Positions 9,600 through 21,507 of a stretch of DNA of 64,000 bases are shown in pieces (within the stretch, counting starts at the first letter, position 1; the number at the start of each line of letters is the position of its first letter). Origin of the DNA: Artemisia argyi (taxonomy: Eukaryota > Streptophyta > Magnoliopsida > Asterales > Asteraceae); NCBI GenBank assembly GCA_030686995.1, contig CM060708.1, positions 255,982,044-256,046,043 on the forward strand, in the 5' to 3' direction. The notes beneath the pieces were generated by a model. That model worked only from the letters and a program-made list of their open reading frames with translations. It was not told where the DNA came from and made no database searches. The position numbers and the translations under genes are program-made.

Positions 9600-11008
9600 T
9601 GATGAGGCAAAAAATGGACCACTTTTTGGGGGTCATTTAAGCTCGAAATTGAATTTATTTGATCAAATATTACCCTAAATCGTTCCTTTTGTGATTTTAG
9701 GTACTTTGGGAGTGAAATCTGGAAAAGGAAGCAATTCGGACGTTTTTGGAGCATAAAAGTGAAGAAAACACCAAAGACTTAATTTTCCATGCTGGGAACA
9801 GTGTGTGACGGCGTCAAGAGGGCAATCCTGACGGCGTCAAGAGTAAAATCCATGACGACCCAGTACAAACATGAAGGCGTCACAAGAAGAGCGTCAAGAG
9901 TTAAATGTGTGACGGCCTGCGAAAGAGGACTACATGACGGCGTTAGATGTAGATCTAGGCAGTCCGAGGATTTATTTGGCGGCGAGATAACGGCGTCAGA
10001 CATTTGTTCTTGACGCCGTCACCCTATAAAATCTATATATAGTTTTCTAATTTTCATTCATTGAGGAGGAACTTGTGTGGAGAAACCCTAGGGCCGAACC
10101 TTGTACGAATTTTACAGCTTTTCAAGGGTTTTCAACCCTTGAATCCTTACATGTGCTATTGAGATAAGTCTTCTCTTAATTCAATCAATATGTCTATGTG
10201 TTGGTTGTCTATATCTTGTGCTTGTCTCGATTTAAACATGCTAGGCTAGATTTATCTTGTGTTTGCTTAGATCTAATGAAACCTAGATGTTAATTATGTG
10301 TTGATTACTTGTTTATGGTTGTATTGGATGAATGATTTCAATGTTAGGCTGAAGAAAACTGGCAGATCTCCATTGTTTAACATGCTTGAATGTCTTAGGA
10401 AACATGAACCGATGTGTACTAGGTTTTATTGGTTGTATTTAATGCATGAGTAAATTCTAATGATCCCATGTTAGGAGCTTCTTGCAGGCTCGACATAGGA
10501 GTGAAGTAGGCACTCATAGGATTGGGGAAGTAAGTACGCCACCCCATGAATGGTATTAAGGAATACAATCCGTCATCCACGCAACTATAACAAGTAATTA
10601 ACGTGTAAAAGATATCTACGGAGTAGTGAAATCTAAGTAAACACATTTTTCCCACATACTGCTCACAACCTTAGTTTAATATACTTTATTTTCATTTTTA
10701 GTATTTAATTTTGATTACATCTTAGTATTGGGTTAGTTGACTAGCAACTAATTTCGCTCAAATCCTTCAAACCCGAGCTTTTAATTTGCTTTCTAAAAAA
10801 ATATAAAAATACAAAAAGAATCATCCCTAATCTTTAGATCTAGTATTTAGGTTTTCTAATCCTAGCAACACTATTCCTAGCTGAACGATCAATCCCCCGG
10901 TACTTGTCATTATACTATACTACATCGATCAGGTACACTGCCTGGTGGGGGTTGTAAGCTTCTCAAGATCCTTTGAGAGGTAAAGCCTAGTGCAATTCCC
11001 ACTCATCA
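9600..11008 (+). repeat. 3' LTR of Athila-like element 2 (1409 bp)
   Basis: It runs from TGATGAGGC to CTCATCA, paired with 3296-4703, and is followed directly by target duplication GTTGT at 11009-11013. Its U3 has TGACGGCGTCA at 9806-9816 and 9829-9839, TGACGCCGTCA at 10011-10021, and TATATATA at 10034-10041. Confidence 0.92.
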
Positions 11009-11241
11009 GTTGTGCTACATGATCCATATTCTTCAAAATAAAACACATATTATAAGTAGAATGTTTAACGGTTTAATTAAAAAGAAATAACATGTTTTAT
11101 TAAGCCAAGTGAACAATTAGAAATAAAGTACGTCTCATAGGACAACATAGATAAACTTGAAAGAAAATAAACAAAAGAAACAAGATCATCATCGACATGA
11201 AGATGTTTTATTCTTGGCTTTATTGACACTTAGTTTATGGA

Positions 11242-12291
11242 TCACTCATTTATGAGGAAATAACTGACATCCAAATGAGTGTTATCATTTGGGTCTTCTG
11301 GAATACCAAGGTTGTCAATACCGATGCTATCGATATCAAGGTTATCAATTTTCCCTTCATCATATGCAAAGTTAACTTCGACTCCTTTTCCTTTGTTCTT
11401 TTGGGATCGTTGGTAGAGTTCCACCAAATGTATGGGTATGCGACATGCGCGGGCCCAATGATTAGTACCACCACAACGATAACATACACTTTCTATGGCA
11501 CCTTTTATTTTTTCACCTCCATCATTTTTTATCATCTTACCTTTATCTTGCCACTTTTTGTGACCACTTGTATTTCCGAACTGAAAACCATGATAATTAC
11601 CTCGACCAATACCACGCCCTTGGCCACGTCCACGACCACGGCCACGTCCTCATCCACGGTTAGATCCACGACCGCGACCTCCATTTACCATATTTGCTTC
11701 CAAAAGTGGAGCGGATCCAGTTGGACGTGACTCATGGTTTTTCATCAATAATTCATTATTTTGTTCCGCAACTAGTAAACATGAGATCAAATCACAATAC
11801 TTTTTAAAGCCTCTTTCGCGGTATTGTTGTTGCAATAGTAAGTTAGAGGCATGAAATGTAGAGAATGTTTTTTAAAGCATTTCTTCATCAGTGATTTTTT
11901 CTCCACATAAAGTTAATTGTGAGGTAATTTTAAACATAGCAGAATTTTATTCACTCACTGTTTTAAAATCCTGGAACCTTAAATGAACCCAGTCATAGCG
12001 GGCTCTTGGTAAAATCACTGTTTTTTGATGTTCATATCTGTCCTTCAAATGATTCCAAAGGACAAGTGGGTCCTTAACAGTGAGATATTCATATTTTAAG
12101 TTCTCATGGAGGTGATGGCGCAAGAATATCATTGCCTTAGCCTTTTGTTCAACAGTTGTTGTTTTTCCCGCTTGGATGGTATCACCAAGACCATTAGCAG
12201 CAAGGTTCATCTCGGCATCCAAAACCCAAGACAAATAGTTTTGTCCACTTATGTCCAAATCCAAAAATTCAAGTTTCGCAAGATACGACAT
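11242..12291 (-). pseudogene. copia gag, degenerate
   Basis: The minus-strand frame from ATG 12291 begins MSYLAKLEFLDLDISGQNYL, the N-terminus of plant copia gag (DUF4219/UBN2 type), and continues to about 11947 with LRHHLHENLKYEYL and LRFQDFKTVSE. After a stop and frame change it resumes at 11835-11650 with an RGF/ELLMKNHESRPTG segment and Gly/Arg-rich repeats. A third segment (11535-11242) carries a CCHC zinc knuckle, CYRCGGTNHWARAC. The order matches an intact gag; at least two disruptions separate the pieces. It lies immediately upstream, in sense, of the displaced protease piece at 3295-3115. Confidence 0.8.
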
Positions 12292-13589
12292 GACTAGCTA
12301 TATCATCAAATATATGCAAGTTAACATTTAGTCGGTTTGCAAAATAACTCATTAGTCGGCATCATACGAAAAAATCATTGAATCAATCAAGGCACCATAA
12401 AACTATTACACTCTGTTCTCGAGTTAAATTAAGGAAGGAACGAAAGGTAAAGAAAAAGAAAGAAAAGTAAGTGAGATGGAAAGGAAGAAAATATTGTTAA
12501 ACTTCATGTTCTTAGTAAAATCAAGAAAAAGAAGAAGTAATGATATTACATAAATTTACAAATATATCCTTGTATGCATAACCTTTACAAAAAAACAAAT
12601 GACAATTAAATAGGAGAGATAAAACCCAAATTAGTAATTTCATACACTTTACTTCCTTTGCATCCCAAAATTGGGATGTAAATATCATCACAAAAAAGAC
12701 ACAATGTCCCCACCACTTTCATTCATCATAATATCTTGAGAACACAATAAAAACTCAATTTATTTACATTACTTTCACTTTCATTTATAAAATAAAGTGG
12801 AGAACATAGTGTTAGTAATTTATACTACCTTATCAGTTTACATGTATCATTAAATACAACAGCTAAACACGTTTAATAGCAAAGACCAAAATAGTATTAA
12901 GTTGTTATAATTAATTATAAGTAATAGTAACATTATAGTGTACAACAAACATTGACTTAGTTTACCAACACAGACTAAGCAAAGATATTATATGCATAAC
13001 TATTCTTAGATGCGTTCATTACTGCTGTAATTTCAAATATTGTACGACAAGTAGTTAAGTGCGCACATAGAAAACCATAGTATAAACTGATATATAACCA
13101 TCATCAAATATTAATTGTACACATCACAAACAATGGCTACTAATATTAAATTACAATATGTAAAAAAAAAAAAATAATAAAAAAAAAAATCATATAACTG
13201 TGTCATTCTATGATGAACAATTGATATCATAATAATTAGATTTAAGAAAAAAATAAATTTATCAACAAAACCCATGTCATATCAAAATTAAAAAAAAAAA
13301 AAAAGTTATTATCACACATTACATAAGAACAAAATCACATAATATATATACCCAAAATAATAGAAACGATGACAATCAAGACATACCGATCAGAAACATT
13401 AATTATAAACAAGCAACAAAAGTTAAATACAACAAGGGTGCCACACCATTAGTTAATAGAAACGATGACAATCAGAAACAATAATTATAAACACACGAAG
13501 TAATGCATACCGTATTAATAAATAAATGGACATCGAAACATACCGGTTGAAATCAAATATTGCACTTTGAGACTATCGTGCTGATAATG
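12292..13589 (-). other. copia leader, AT-rich, no gene seen
   Basis: About 1.3 kb lies between the gag ATG and the primer-like site. It is AT-rich with several A runs, and contains a partly duplicated stretch with TAATAGAAACGATGACAATC at about 13358 and 13454. It is much longer than a usual copia leader, so it may hold an unrecognised insertion. No coding sequence is supported. Confidence 0.5.
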
Positions 13590-13857
13590 TGTTACAAAAT
13601 AATAATAATCGACAAGAAGTATAAGCTAGAAGAATAGAGATATTGTGGAATGCATTTTGATTGATGATCACAACCTACAAAATGAACCGCTATTTATAGG
13701 ATTCTTACAAGGCTTACAAAAGGTAAATATTAATTACCCACAAATCAAGGTAATCACCTACTACTCATTCTTATCTCTTAGTTACCAAGTGATAAGCATT
13801 TTGATGTACAACTAATGGATTAGAATATGGATAGACACAAATATTAATTATTCATAA

Positions 13858-14762
13858 CTAGACGAGTACCCGTGCATAGCAACGGGATATTATAACGACA
13901 AATAGTTTATTGATAAAAAAAAGTTTATAGGTTATAAATGAAAAATAATAAAAGTTTGAAGATTTGGGAATTAAACATAATGTTTTGAAACCCGGTTCGA
14001 CCCGGGTGGTTCAACCGGTTGAACCGTTCCGGTCGAAAAATTGGTCGATTTAAACCGGGTCAACTTGCTAGGTTGGGTCGAAAACGGATCAAATTAAACC
14101 GGTTCAACCCTTCGGGTTTGAAGCGTCCCGGGTCAACCCGGTTTGTGATATGTATTAATTGTTTTAATTTGTTATATTTAATTTGGTAGATATGTTTTGA
14201 AACCCGGTTCGACCCGGGTGGTTCAACCGGTTGAACCGTTCCGGTCGAAAAATTGGTTGATTTAAACCGGGTCAATTTGCTAGGTTGGGTCAAAAATTGG
14301 TCAAATTAAACCAATCCAACCCGTCGGGTTTGAAGCATCCCGGGTCAACCCTGTTTGTGATTTGTATTAATTGTTTTAATTGGTTGTATTTAATTTGCTA
14401 GATATGTTTTGAAACCCGGTTCGACCCGGGTGGTTCAACCGGTTAAACCGTTCCGGTCAAAAATTTGGTCGATTTAAACCGGGTCAGCTTGCTAGGTTGG
14501 GTCGAAAACGGGTCAAATTAAACCGGTTCAACCCGTTGGGTTTGAAGCGTCCCGGGTCAACCTGGTTTGTGATTTGTATTAATTGTTTTAATTGGTTGTA
14601 CAATATGTATAAATCATTGTACTTTTAAGTAATGGGGTGTTTTAATAAGAGTATTAATTACATTTCATAATTTCCTTATATACATTTTTCAACATTTCAC
14701 ATTTCACTTCTTGACTTTTTCACTTTCACCTTTGACCATTTTTGCTTTATAGATAGTATAGA
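13858..14762 (-). mobile_element. non-autonomous Helitron (905 bp)
   Basis: On the minus strand it starts TCTATACTATCTATAAAG at 14762, the plant Helitron 5' signature. It ends with hairpin CCCGT/ACGGG, a seven-base spacer and CTAG (plus 13861-13858). It sits between A (plus T at 14763) and T (plus A at 13857), as expected for insertion in AT without target duplication. It carries no ORF and consists largely of a three-copy tandem array. It interrupts the copia LTR. Confidence 0.8.
13983..14618 (+). repeat. tandem array, 3 copies of a 212-bp unit
   Basis: Units begin TTTTGAAACCCGGTTCGACC at 13983, 14195 and 14407, giving exact 212-base spacing with only scattered substitutions. Each unit is rich in CCGGTT/AACCGG words. 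The array lies wholly inside the Helitron. Any ORF across it is a by-product of the repeat. Confidence 0.9.
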
Positions 14763-14905
14763 TAAGTTCCTTACATAAAATAGAAATTAGTGACAACTAT
14801 GATACATTTTGATGCCATTAGCCCTTGTAAATATCAACTCCGTTATTAAATCCCAACTTATATTAGGACATATTATTAAATATGTAGGTTACTTGCCAAG
14901 AAACA

Positions 14906-15814
14906 ATAAGACTAGATATAGCAACGTTTTTTTTTCACAAGTGTGAAAACACTCCTCCTCATTCGACACCTTTGTCCTCCTATTTTCTTGAAAGCTTAGT
15001 GGTGCACACCAATGAGTTGTGGGAGCAAAAAAATTAATTGTGTGTGAGTATATTGTGAGGTGGATTTGTTTTTACGTGAAGTATGTTTAAAAATTAAATA
15101 GTGAAATTGATAGTTTTATTAAACATGTTTAGTGTAGAATAGATGGTAGAAAAACAAACTGATATGACTTTAAGTTGATGCTAATAATGTGATAACCATT
15201 AAACTAATGCTAATGGGAGGTTGCAAAGCAACCACAACTCCCTAGCCAACCACAAATGCAACGCGTTACCCCTATCCAAGATTCAAGCGACGCGTCTCAC
15301 CCTAACAATATCAAAGTTATGGATGCTTGCACAACCGAAACTTTCAATTCTTTTGTGTGTATGGTTTTTTTTTTTTTTTTTGGGAGAGGTGGGGGTGGGT
15401 GGGGTGGGGTATGTTTTTAGTTGTAGTCGTGGTCGCCTTATTAGCAAATTGTGATTAAATTGTAGTTTTAGAGAGAGAAAGCTGAGTTGTCGCTGACGTA
15501 ACGAGGTTGCTTCTGTAAAAATGTGGTCAACAACAGCATTAATCTTATACCCGGTCGAATGTCACGAGTTTATTAAATTGCCAAGTGGTAAAGAAAAAAG
15601 AAAAAGGAAAATAGAATGATTGAACAGTTGGAGTTTTGGACGGTAATGATTTAGCGGAGGATTGAAAAGGAATAGAATGTTCACGTGGAATTCTTCAAAG
15701 ACACGGACGGCTTGTCACGTGCATGATCATCGGATGGAAATAATTCTCAATATCTCAGTCACCAAACTTAAGATATGCCACTTTCACGAAGATGATTTGG
15801 ATGGGTGGTATCAA
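14906..15814. other. intergenic, no gene seen
   Basis: AT-rich DNA with a T run near 15366-15381 followed by a G-rich GGTGGGGTGGGG stretch. The small plus-strand ORF at 15221-15454 spans this low-complexity run and has no recognisable motif. Confidence 0.5.
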
Positions 15815-16213
15815 AGGGTATGTTTCTCAAAATTAGTTGTAAGCTGTAAGCCGTAAGCTGTTAACTATAAGCTGTAAACTGCAAAGCTGTTAACATAAGC
15901 TACAAATTATATTTTTTTTTCAATAAAAGTGTTTGGTAAGTTAGCTGTTAAATGTAAATGTAAGATGTAAAATGACATAAAAAGACATATCTATAATCGT
16001 AAACAAATGTTTGGAGGGTATATCAATAATTTAAAGTTTTAACAGCTCCAAGATATTTAAAAAGCTTCATGAATCAGCTTTTCATTTAGGAGCTATTTGT
16101 TTGAAATAAAAGCTTGAATTTAATGTATCCAAACGGAACTATTTATTTTAAAGGAGATTATTTTTTAACAAAAAGCTTACGGCTCCCCCAAAAAGCTCCT
16201 ACCAAACAGGCCC
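15815..16213. mobile_element. MITE with TATCAA flanks (399 bp)
   Basis: Its ends are AGGGTATGTTT and AAACAGGCCC, imperfect inverted repeats of the 'GGGCCTGTTTGG' type common in plant MITEs. The ends are flanked by TATCAA at 15809-15814 and 16214-16219. The interior has subterminal AGCTGTAAGCTGT-like words at both ends. No coding capacity; the superfamily is uncertain. Confidence 0.6.
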
Positions 16214-16219
16214 TATCAA

Positions 16220-17694
16220 TTTACCGAAATAATGATTTGGATGGGTATCGAAGTATCAATTACCAAAATAAGTACATATTTATGAAGGTAACTCACTAAC
16301 TTCTAACATAAACGATTGCTTGTGTATAGTGACGATAATATAAAGTCGCGTTAATTTATTTATGTGTCTATTCCTTTATTATTATTATTATTATTATTAT
16401 TATTTTAATATAAGTGTAAGTGAGAATAAAGAAGTTTGTGAATTAAATTATAGATACTATTTAAATAATTAATAGATTGAATTATTTTTTATAATTATAA
16501 ATAACAAATAACATTACTTACAAAGATAAATGTTTAAATTTTAAACAAAAACAAAATTTAAACAATTTTATATATATAATAAAGATATGAATTAACAAAA
16601 AGCATAATCAAAAGTCATACGATGTGTCATCTGAGGACGTCAAAATCAGACTAAACAAATATAAATCAGGTTGGACTACAAACTGATTTGACCCAAAATA
16701 TCAGACCGAGGACTGGACTGAAATGTTTGGGTCAGGTCCCCCAACAAAGCATAATGATCGGTTTGACGTATGATCGGATCGAACCAAATATCGAATACGA
16801 GGAAAAGAGTGTTTATGTACAATTGCACTATAGTTATATATAAACAAGATACCCGATTTTTACTTATATCGAACAAGTATATATTAATGATTATTTTATT
16901 TACATATGTCCAACTCACCGTGATAATGACTCGATAAAACTTGACGTGTTTTGTCAATTCAAATATAAAAAAGAAAGGTTATAGAGAAAAGGGAATCCCA
17001 AATGAATTGGAGAACAGTGTGAAAGTTGATGCAAATTTCATCCCCAAAACTCCACCAACCAAAATCCTTTTCAATTGTGGGTCAAACATAGTATTTGAAC
17101 GAACCAAAATAAGATAAAATTTTCTTGGACAATAAATAAAATAAAATTACTTTTTTTCTAATTTATGCCTTTAGATACAAAGATTATACATCTAATACGC
17201 TTTAGCCAAATTTGATTTTTGTTCTATACCAAATTTACACTTTTCATATTAAAACAATTAGAATAATTTAAATTCCTCACACGATATTTTATCAGTAATA
17301 AAATCATATATCACATTTTTTTCTTCATGATTTTCATACGGCTCATGCACGTTCGCTATATTTGAATAAAGATAAGAACCCTAATCTTGCTAAAATGATA
17401 TAGATTTAAACAACTCATATAAATGAAATTGAACGAGAACTACACTTTCTTTTTTACTTATTTATCTCCAAGTTTCTATACTTGCACATAAGAAACTCTT
17501 ATAGTTTGTTTCAAACTGCTTTAACCGCCGACTAAAAGGCGATCTAAAACTTACATATATAGTACTATTTCTTTTCTATAAAAGTGTAAAATGTGTAATA
17601 AAATCTCAATCATTCAAAGTTCAAACACCAAAAAATGACCCACATTCCAAAAAGCCCTTCACCGTCCTTTAGTCATCCCAATGACCCTGACCCC
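16220..17694. other. intergenic, no gene seen
   Basis: AT-rich. It holds an (ATT)n microsatellite at about 16377-16405. A short near-duplicate of host sequence (ATGATTTGGATGGGT) flanks the MITE at about 15793 and 16231. Nothing else is recognised. Confidence 0.5.
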
Positions 17695-17705
17695 TTTATA
17701 TAATA
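17695..17705 (+). promoter_or_regulatory. TATA box of the PIP-like gene
   Basis: TTTATATAATA lies about 150 bases upstream of the ATG at 17852, in a C-rich context followed by a pyrimidine-rich leader. This is a typical plant core promoter position. Confidence 0.55.
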
Positions 17706-17851
17706 AGAAGCGTATCTTGTCAAACAAATTACAAACCATTCTTTTCCTCTCACTTTTCTCCACCACCCCTTAATTCCCTCCTTAATATTCCCATAATTCA
17801 CACACAAAGACTCACTATTTTAAACACACACTAAATCCAAACATACCATCT

Positions 17852-18097
17852 ATGAAGACCAAAACGAGCTTGTGCTCATGCGCATTGGTGTTCATGATCA
17901 TGGTGGTTTCTGTTGTCTCAAGAAACACACCACCATCACCTTTGGCCACAACCACTATACAAAACGATAGTGGTCATGTCAAGGTGGGTGATTTAACAAG
18001 GTTAGTAATAAATCATGTTCATCGTGTTGAAAGGAAAGTTCAAGCTTACTACACGGCTTCTTCTGGTCCTAGTGATAGAGGACGAGGTCATAAGTAA
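17852..18097 (+). CDS. PAMP-induced secreted peptide (PIP/PIPL)-like precursor
   Basis: An 81-residue single-exon precursor. Residues 1-23 form a signal peptide (MKTKTS, then a hydrophobic core ending VVSVVS). A variable middle follows, and then the C-terminal motif SGPSDRGRGH (residues about 71-80) with one trailing Lys. S-G-P-S-x-x-G-x-G-H is the defining motif of the plant PIP/PIPL family, whose processed peptides act outside the cell as immune and growth signals, perceived in Arabidopsis by the receptor kinase RLK7. The length (70-110 residues), intronless structure and signal peptide all fit. The motif's second half, RGRGH, matches the best-known members. A TATA box lies about 150 bases upstream. 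CLE, CEP and IDA families were considered and fit less well: there is no hydroxyproline-type PxGPNP core. Which PIP/PIPL paralogue it is cannot be said from sequence alone. Confidence 0.82.
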   Translation: MKTKTSLCSCALVFMIMVVSVVSRNTPPSPLATTTIQNDSGHVKVGDLTRLVINHVHRVERKVQAYYTASSGPSDRGRGHK

Positions 18098-19040
18098 GTG
18101 TAAATGGTTCTAGTACATTTTACGAAACCGATTCAAATTTATTCAGGTGGCCGGGTGGAACTTGTTAAGTATATTACAAACGCATGGAAGACAATATGAT
18201 GATGTGTGTGTATCGTCCTGTGAAGAAGCAACAAAAGTTAATTACGTCCGTTTGATATGGTTTATATGTCCTAAAGAAAAACCAAATTATGTTTTATTAT
18301 ATATGCGTTGTAGGTTTTGGTTGATCATTGTTATTCATAGTACGTACATAAGTCGTTATTGTAGCATAAGCAGTTGAAGTATATGATTGATCTTTCAGTT
18401 AAAGATATTCACATTCATTTGTAGTATTTGTGTTTTTTTTAGTTAACTTTTACTTTTTGTCATCTTTGCATAAGCTTGAAAATTATTCGTTCATTAAATA
18501 AGTCGAGGTGCGCTTTTTACTTGATTATAATACCAAGATTCAATAGTGTCTCTTATAATTAAAATAGACAGATAATCGACCAATTCTCATGTTATCAACC
18601 CTTTGCTTATACTACGTACTTCCATCGAATAAACATGAATGGATGGATACAGATTCTAATAGTTGTTAAGCCCTACTTTGAGTTTGGGCTAATTATACTT
18701 GGTCTTGAGCACACAAATCCAATTACGGTGGCAAAAAATAATGTGTGATCGATTATTGTTAACTATGATTGATTAACATTAACCATATTACATATATATG
18801 TGTGATCCAAAGACTTTGACTTACTCATACATGGGTTGGTTCAAATTTCACTAAAAATATTTGTGAGTTATATAGTGAGAACTGAGATAAGTGGTATATA
18901 ATTATAAAAGTATTATTACCTTTTAGATCATGTTTGACATTATTTGACATGTTTATGTTTGTAGCTATAGTCAAGAACGAGCAAGTAATTATACAATGAT
19001 TAGTAGTCCATAGCATGAAAGAATATTGATGATTCACAGC
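18098..19040. other. 3' flank of the PIP-like gene, no other gene seen
   Basis: AT-rich DNA that presumably includes the 3' UTR. The ORF at 18147-18377 is not supported by any motif. Confidence 0.5.
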
Positions 19041-20191
19041 TCATGACACGGGTGCTTTAGTTTTGAACCATTAGCCACGTTAATGTCATAACTCGGATAT
19101 AGCCGAGAAATAGCAATGTTCAGGATGCTCACAAGAAGCGTCATTAACCCTATTATGGGTGCATAAGAAACGCATCTTTTTATGTAGTATACCTAATAGA
19201 TGCACAAAATGGAACTCCCATAGATACCATCCTATGTGGATGACACGTGCTTAAAATAGTGACCATAGAATCCTATGTGGATGACCCGTGCACTATGTGG
19301 ATGACCCGTGCACTCATTCATGACATCCTTTGTGGATGACCCATGCTTTGAATAACACTTAGGTCCTTTGTGGATGACCCAAGTTAGAAAAGCACGTATG
19401 ACAAGTTAGAGCCCAAAGAAGAGTACTCGTCGGCTAGGGAATTCCAGTTGTTAGCAGAAAGTCGATTCAGATATCACATATCCAAATATAGTATCAGTTT
19501 CAGATATAGTTTAGATCCAGAACCATGTTTACGCACCCATGCAAAAACCCAGATTGCACCCATGTAATAGAGTAATATCTCAGCCTTTGATTCAGTTTCA
19601 CTTACAGATTCAGATTTAGCTTCAGAGTTAGACTCAGTTATTAGTTTGATTCAGTACACTCAATCATCAGTCAGCATCAGAATAGCTTAGTTACAATTTC
19701 AGATTTACTATAAATCACGTTTTAGATTTATACTCAGACCCCTTTACTCACTAAGTCATCATAACTTACCATGCCCAGTTTCCACTTTTGCAGGTTAGGT
19801 TTTATGAACTTGGGGCTTGTAGATTAAGAAGATGATATCAGGGAACTGTAATGCCCGTGTTTATAGGTGATGACCATCTCAACCACTCTTTTGTTATGCA
19901 GCTTGTTAACGCCCCACACGATTTTAGTTGTATGTCTTCTCGGTCTCCAGAATTGTATTAGTCAAGTTTCAGTATTAAAGTGTATGCACTTGATTATGGG
20001 TCAAAACAAGAGTGTTTGGGTTAACACCTGCACTCGTAGTATTTAACGCTTCCGCTATTAGTTTTTATGAAACATTGTTATTAAGTTGTTGTTTATTGAA
20101 TGTGAAATGAATTTCCAAATTTCATGTGTTTCCGGAAATGGTCTAATATATATTTTTAAGTTATGCATCATTAATTTTTTTTACGGGCGTT
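19041..20191 (+). repeat. possible Ty3-type LTR remnant
   Basis: The stretch has features I associate with plant Ty3/gypsy LTRs: short imperfect repeats, the word CGCTTCCGCTATTAG, and an end ACGGGCGTTTCA at about 20191 that would suit an LTR terminus. No matching 5' terminus, second LTR or target duplication was found. It is therefore a tentative label for otherwise unexplained non-coding DNA. Confidence 0.25.
19226..19385 (+). repeat. five imperfect copies of a TGTGGATGACCC word
   Basis: CCTATGTGGATGACACGTGC and variants (CTTTGTGGATGACCCATGC and others) recur about five times at irregular 20-50-base spacing. It is short, degenerate and non-coding. Confidence 0.7.
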
Positions 20192-20232
20192 TCACTTTCA
20201 AACCCGAACAAATATAGTTGAAAAAAATATTA

Positions 20233-20429
20233 CTCCCTCCGTCTCAATTTATAAGTCCATTTTCTTGTTTTTAGTTGGCCCAAAACACTTGTCCATTTTC
20301 TTATTTCATCCAATCAAATGGCACTTTAGTGGAAAGAGAAGATATTTGATTGGTGAATAAATTAGTTAGTGGGAATTTATTAAACTTTGTGCAAAGTCAA
20401 AACGAACTTATAATTTGAGACAGAGGGAG
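20233..20429. mobile_element. Stowaway MITE (197 bp)
   Basis: The termini CTCCCTCCGTCTCAATTTAT and the inverted ...TTTGAGACAGAGGGAG are the Stowaway (Tc1/mariner) signature. They are flanked by TA at 20231-20232 and 20430-20431. No coding capacity. Confidence 0.9.
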
Positions 20430-20889
20430 TATTAATTTTAGTAATTGTCTAAACCTAATACATGTTTAATAACCCGTGTACACATGAGTTAAAAATTGTA
20501 ATACGGCTAAACTTAAATAATTTAAATTGTAATACCAAAATACATAGATGCAAGGGATTATAAATATCAAAAATGAAAGCACGACTTGTAAGTACACACC
20601 GAACAAATATAATTGAAATATAATTATTAGTTATACTTATAGTTTGAACACCGTGCGTAAAATAGTTATAACAACGACTCATGTAATTTTTATTTAAGGT
20701 TTAAATAAAGATATCTGAATAAATATTTTTTAAAACTTTATCTTTTAACTTCATTAACACGTTAATTGTGTGCTATTAAACACGCATATTATACACAACA
20801 TGATATCAATAGTTAAATTTAAATAACAACATCAACCTCAACACATTAAATAAAGTCATATTCTTCATCCAACAAAAATCTATACAAAA

Positions 20890-21457
20890 CAAGGCTGTCA
20901 AGATGATGATCCTGCGTGGGATCGTTTTTGTCTTTGCAAGATCGAGATCGTAAGATCAGATCGTTATCCTACGATCCTACCAATTTGTTATAGTTTGTAA
21001 ACAAATGATAAACGAATCAAACTATTTTATATTTTTACTTAACGTCAAAGATAAATTTATATAATATTTTCTTGAAAATGACAAAGTTTAAATTTCAAAT
21101 ACCAGAGTAATAGTAAAACACAAAAAATAAAGTTTCAATCATTACATTAACGATTTAGCGGAATAATATTACATAACATGCGTCCTAAATGTCTCAAAAT
21201 ATACGAGCCATCTACATGATTTCAAGGAAACAACGTTTCATTAGTGGTATTTCAAAACATATTCTTTGATTAGTTTAATCACAATGAAGTAAAGTAAATT
21301 GAATTATTGAACACTTTTAGACTATAATCTATTTAGAAAAGTAGAAAACTAGGTATTAAATATAATCTATTTAGAAAATGAAACAACACTGGTTTACCTA
21401 TTAGACATTAGTAAAACACACGTTTATTTTTTGTCATAAGCAAGTGAGATATATAGA

Positions 21458-21507
<50 letters not shown>

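Larger units (their letters stand above)
3296..11008 (+). mobile_element. complete non-autonomous Athila-like Ty3/gypsy retrotransposon (element 2)
   Basis: Two LTRs of 1408 and 1409 bp (3296-4703, 9600-11008) flank an internal region of about 4.9 kb. The duplicated target GTTGT lies at 3291-3295 and 11009-11013. A primer site matching plant tRNA-Asp(GUC) sits at 4710. One ORF encodes gag plus a protease-like C-terminus; no reverse transcriptase, RNase H or integrase is detectable in any frame, so the element would need pol from a relative. The first roughly 245 bases of the two LTRs differ at about nine sites, mostly transitions, so the insertion is fairly young but not new. It is inserted in a minus-strand copia element. 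Confidence 0.92.
11009..14905 (-). mobile_element. Ty1/copia element, 5' half, minus strand (oldest layer of the nest)
   Basis: Read on the minus strand it has a probable 5' LTR (14905 down to 13590, carrying a Helitron), a primer-site-like TTATCAGCACGA just inside it, a long AT-rich leader and a decayed gag starting at 12291. It continues as protease at 3295-3115 beyond the Athila insertion, and the rest lies left of the window. The gag is broken by stops and frame changes, so the element is dead. Confidence 0.72.
13590..14905 (-). repeat. probable 5' LTR of the copia element, split by a Helitron
   Basis: On the minus strand the LTR would start TGTTTCTTGG at 14905 and end TTTGTAACA at 13590, directly followed by CATTATCAGCACGA. 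It contains a TATA-like CTATAAATAG around 13691-13700 (minus). With the Helitron at 13858-14762 removed it is about 410 bp. The outer end is chosen for a TG...CA terminus and has not been confirmed by a second LTR, which lies outside the window. Confidence 0.5.

Noticed and set aside
14060..14293. 77-codon minus-strand ORF
   Set aside because: It lies in the 212-bp tandem array and is repeat-derived.
15221..15454. 77-codon plus-strand ORF
   Set aside because: It spans a T run and a GGTGGGG low-complexity stretch and has no domain.
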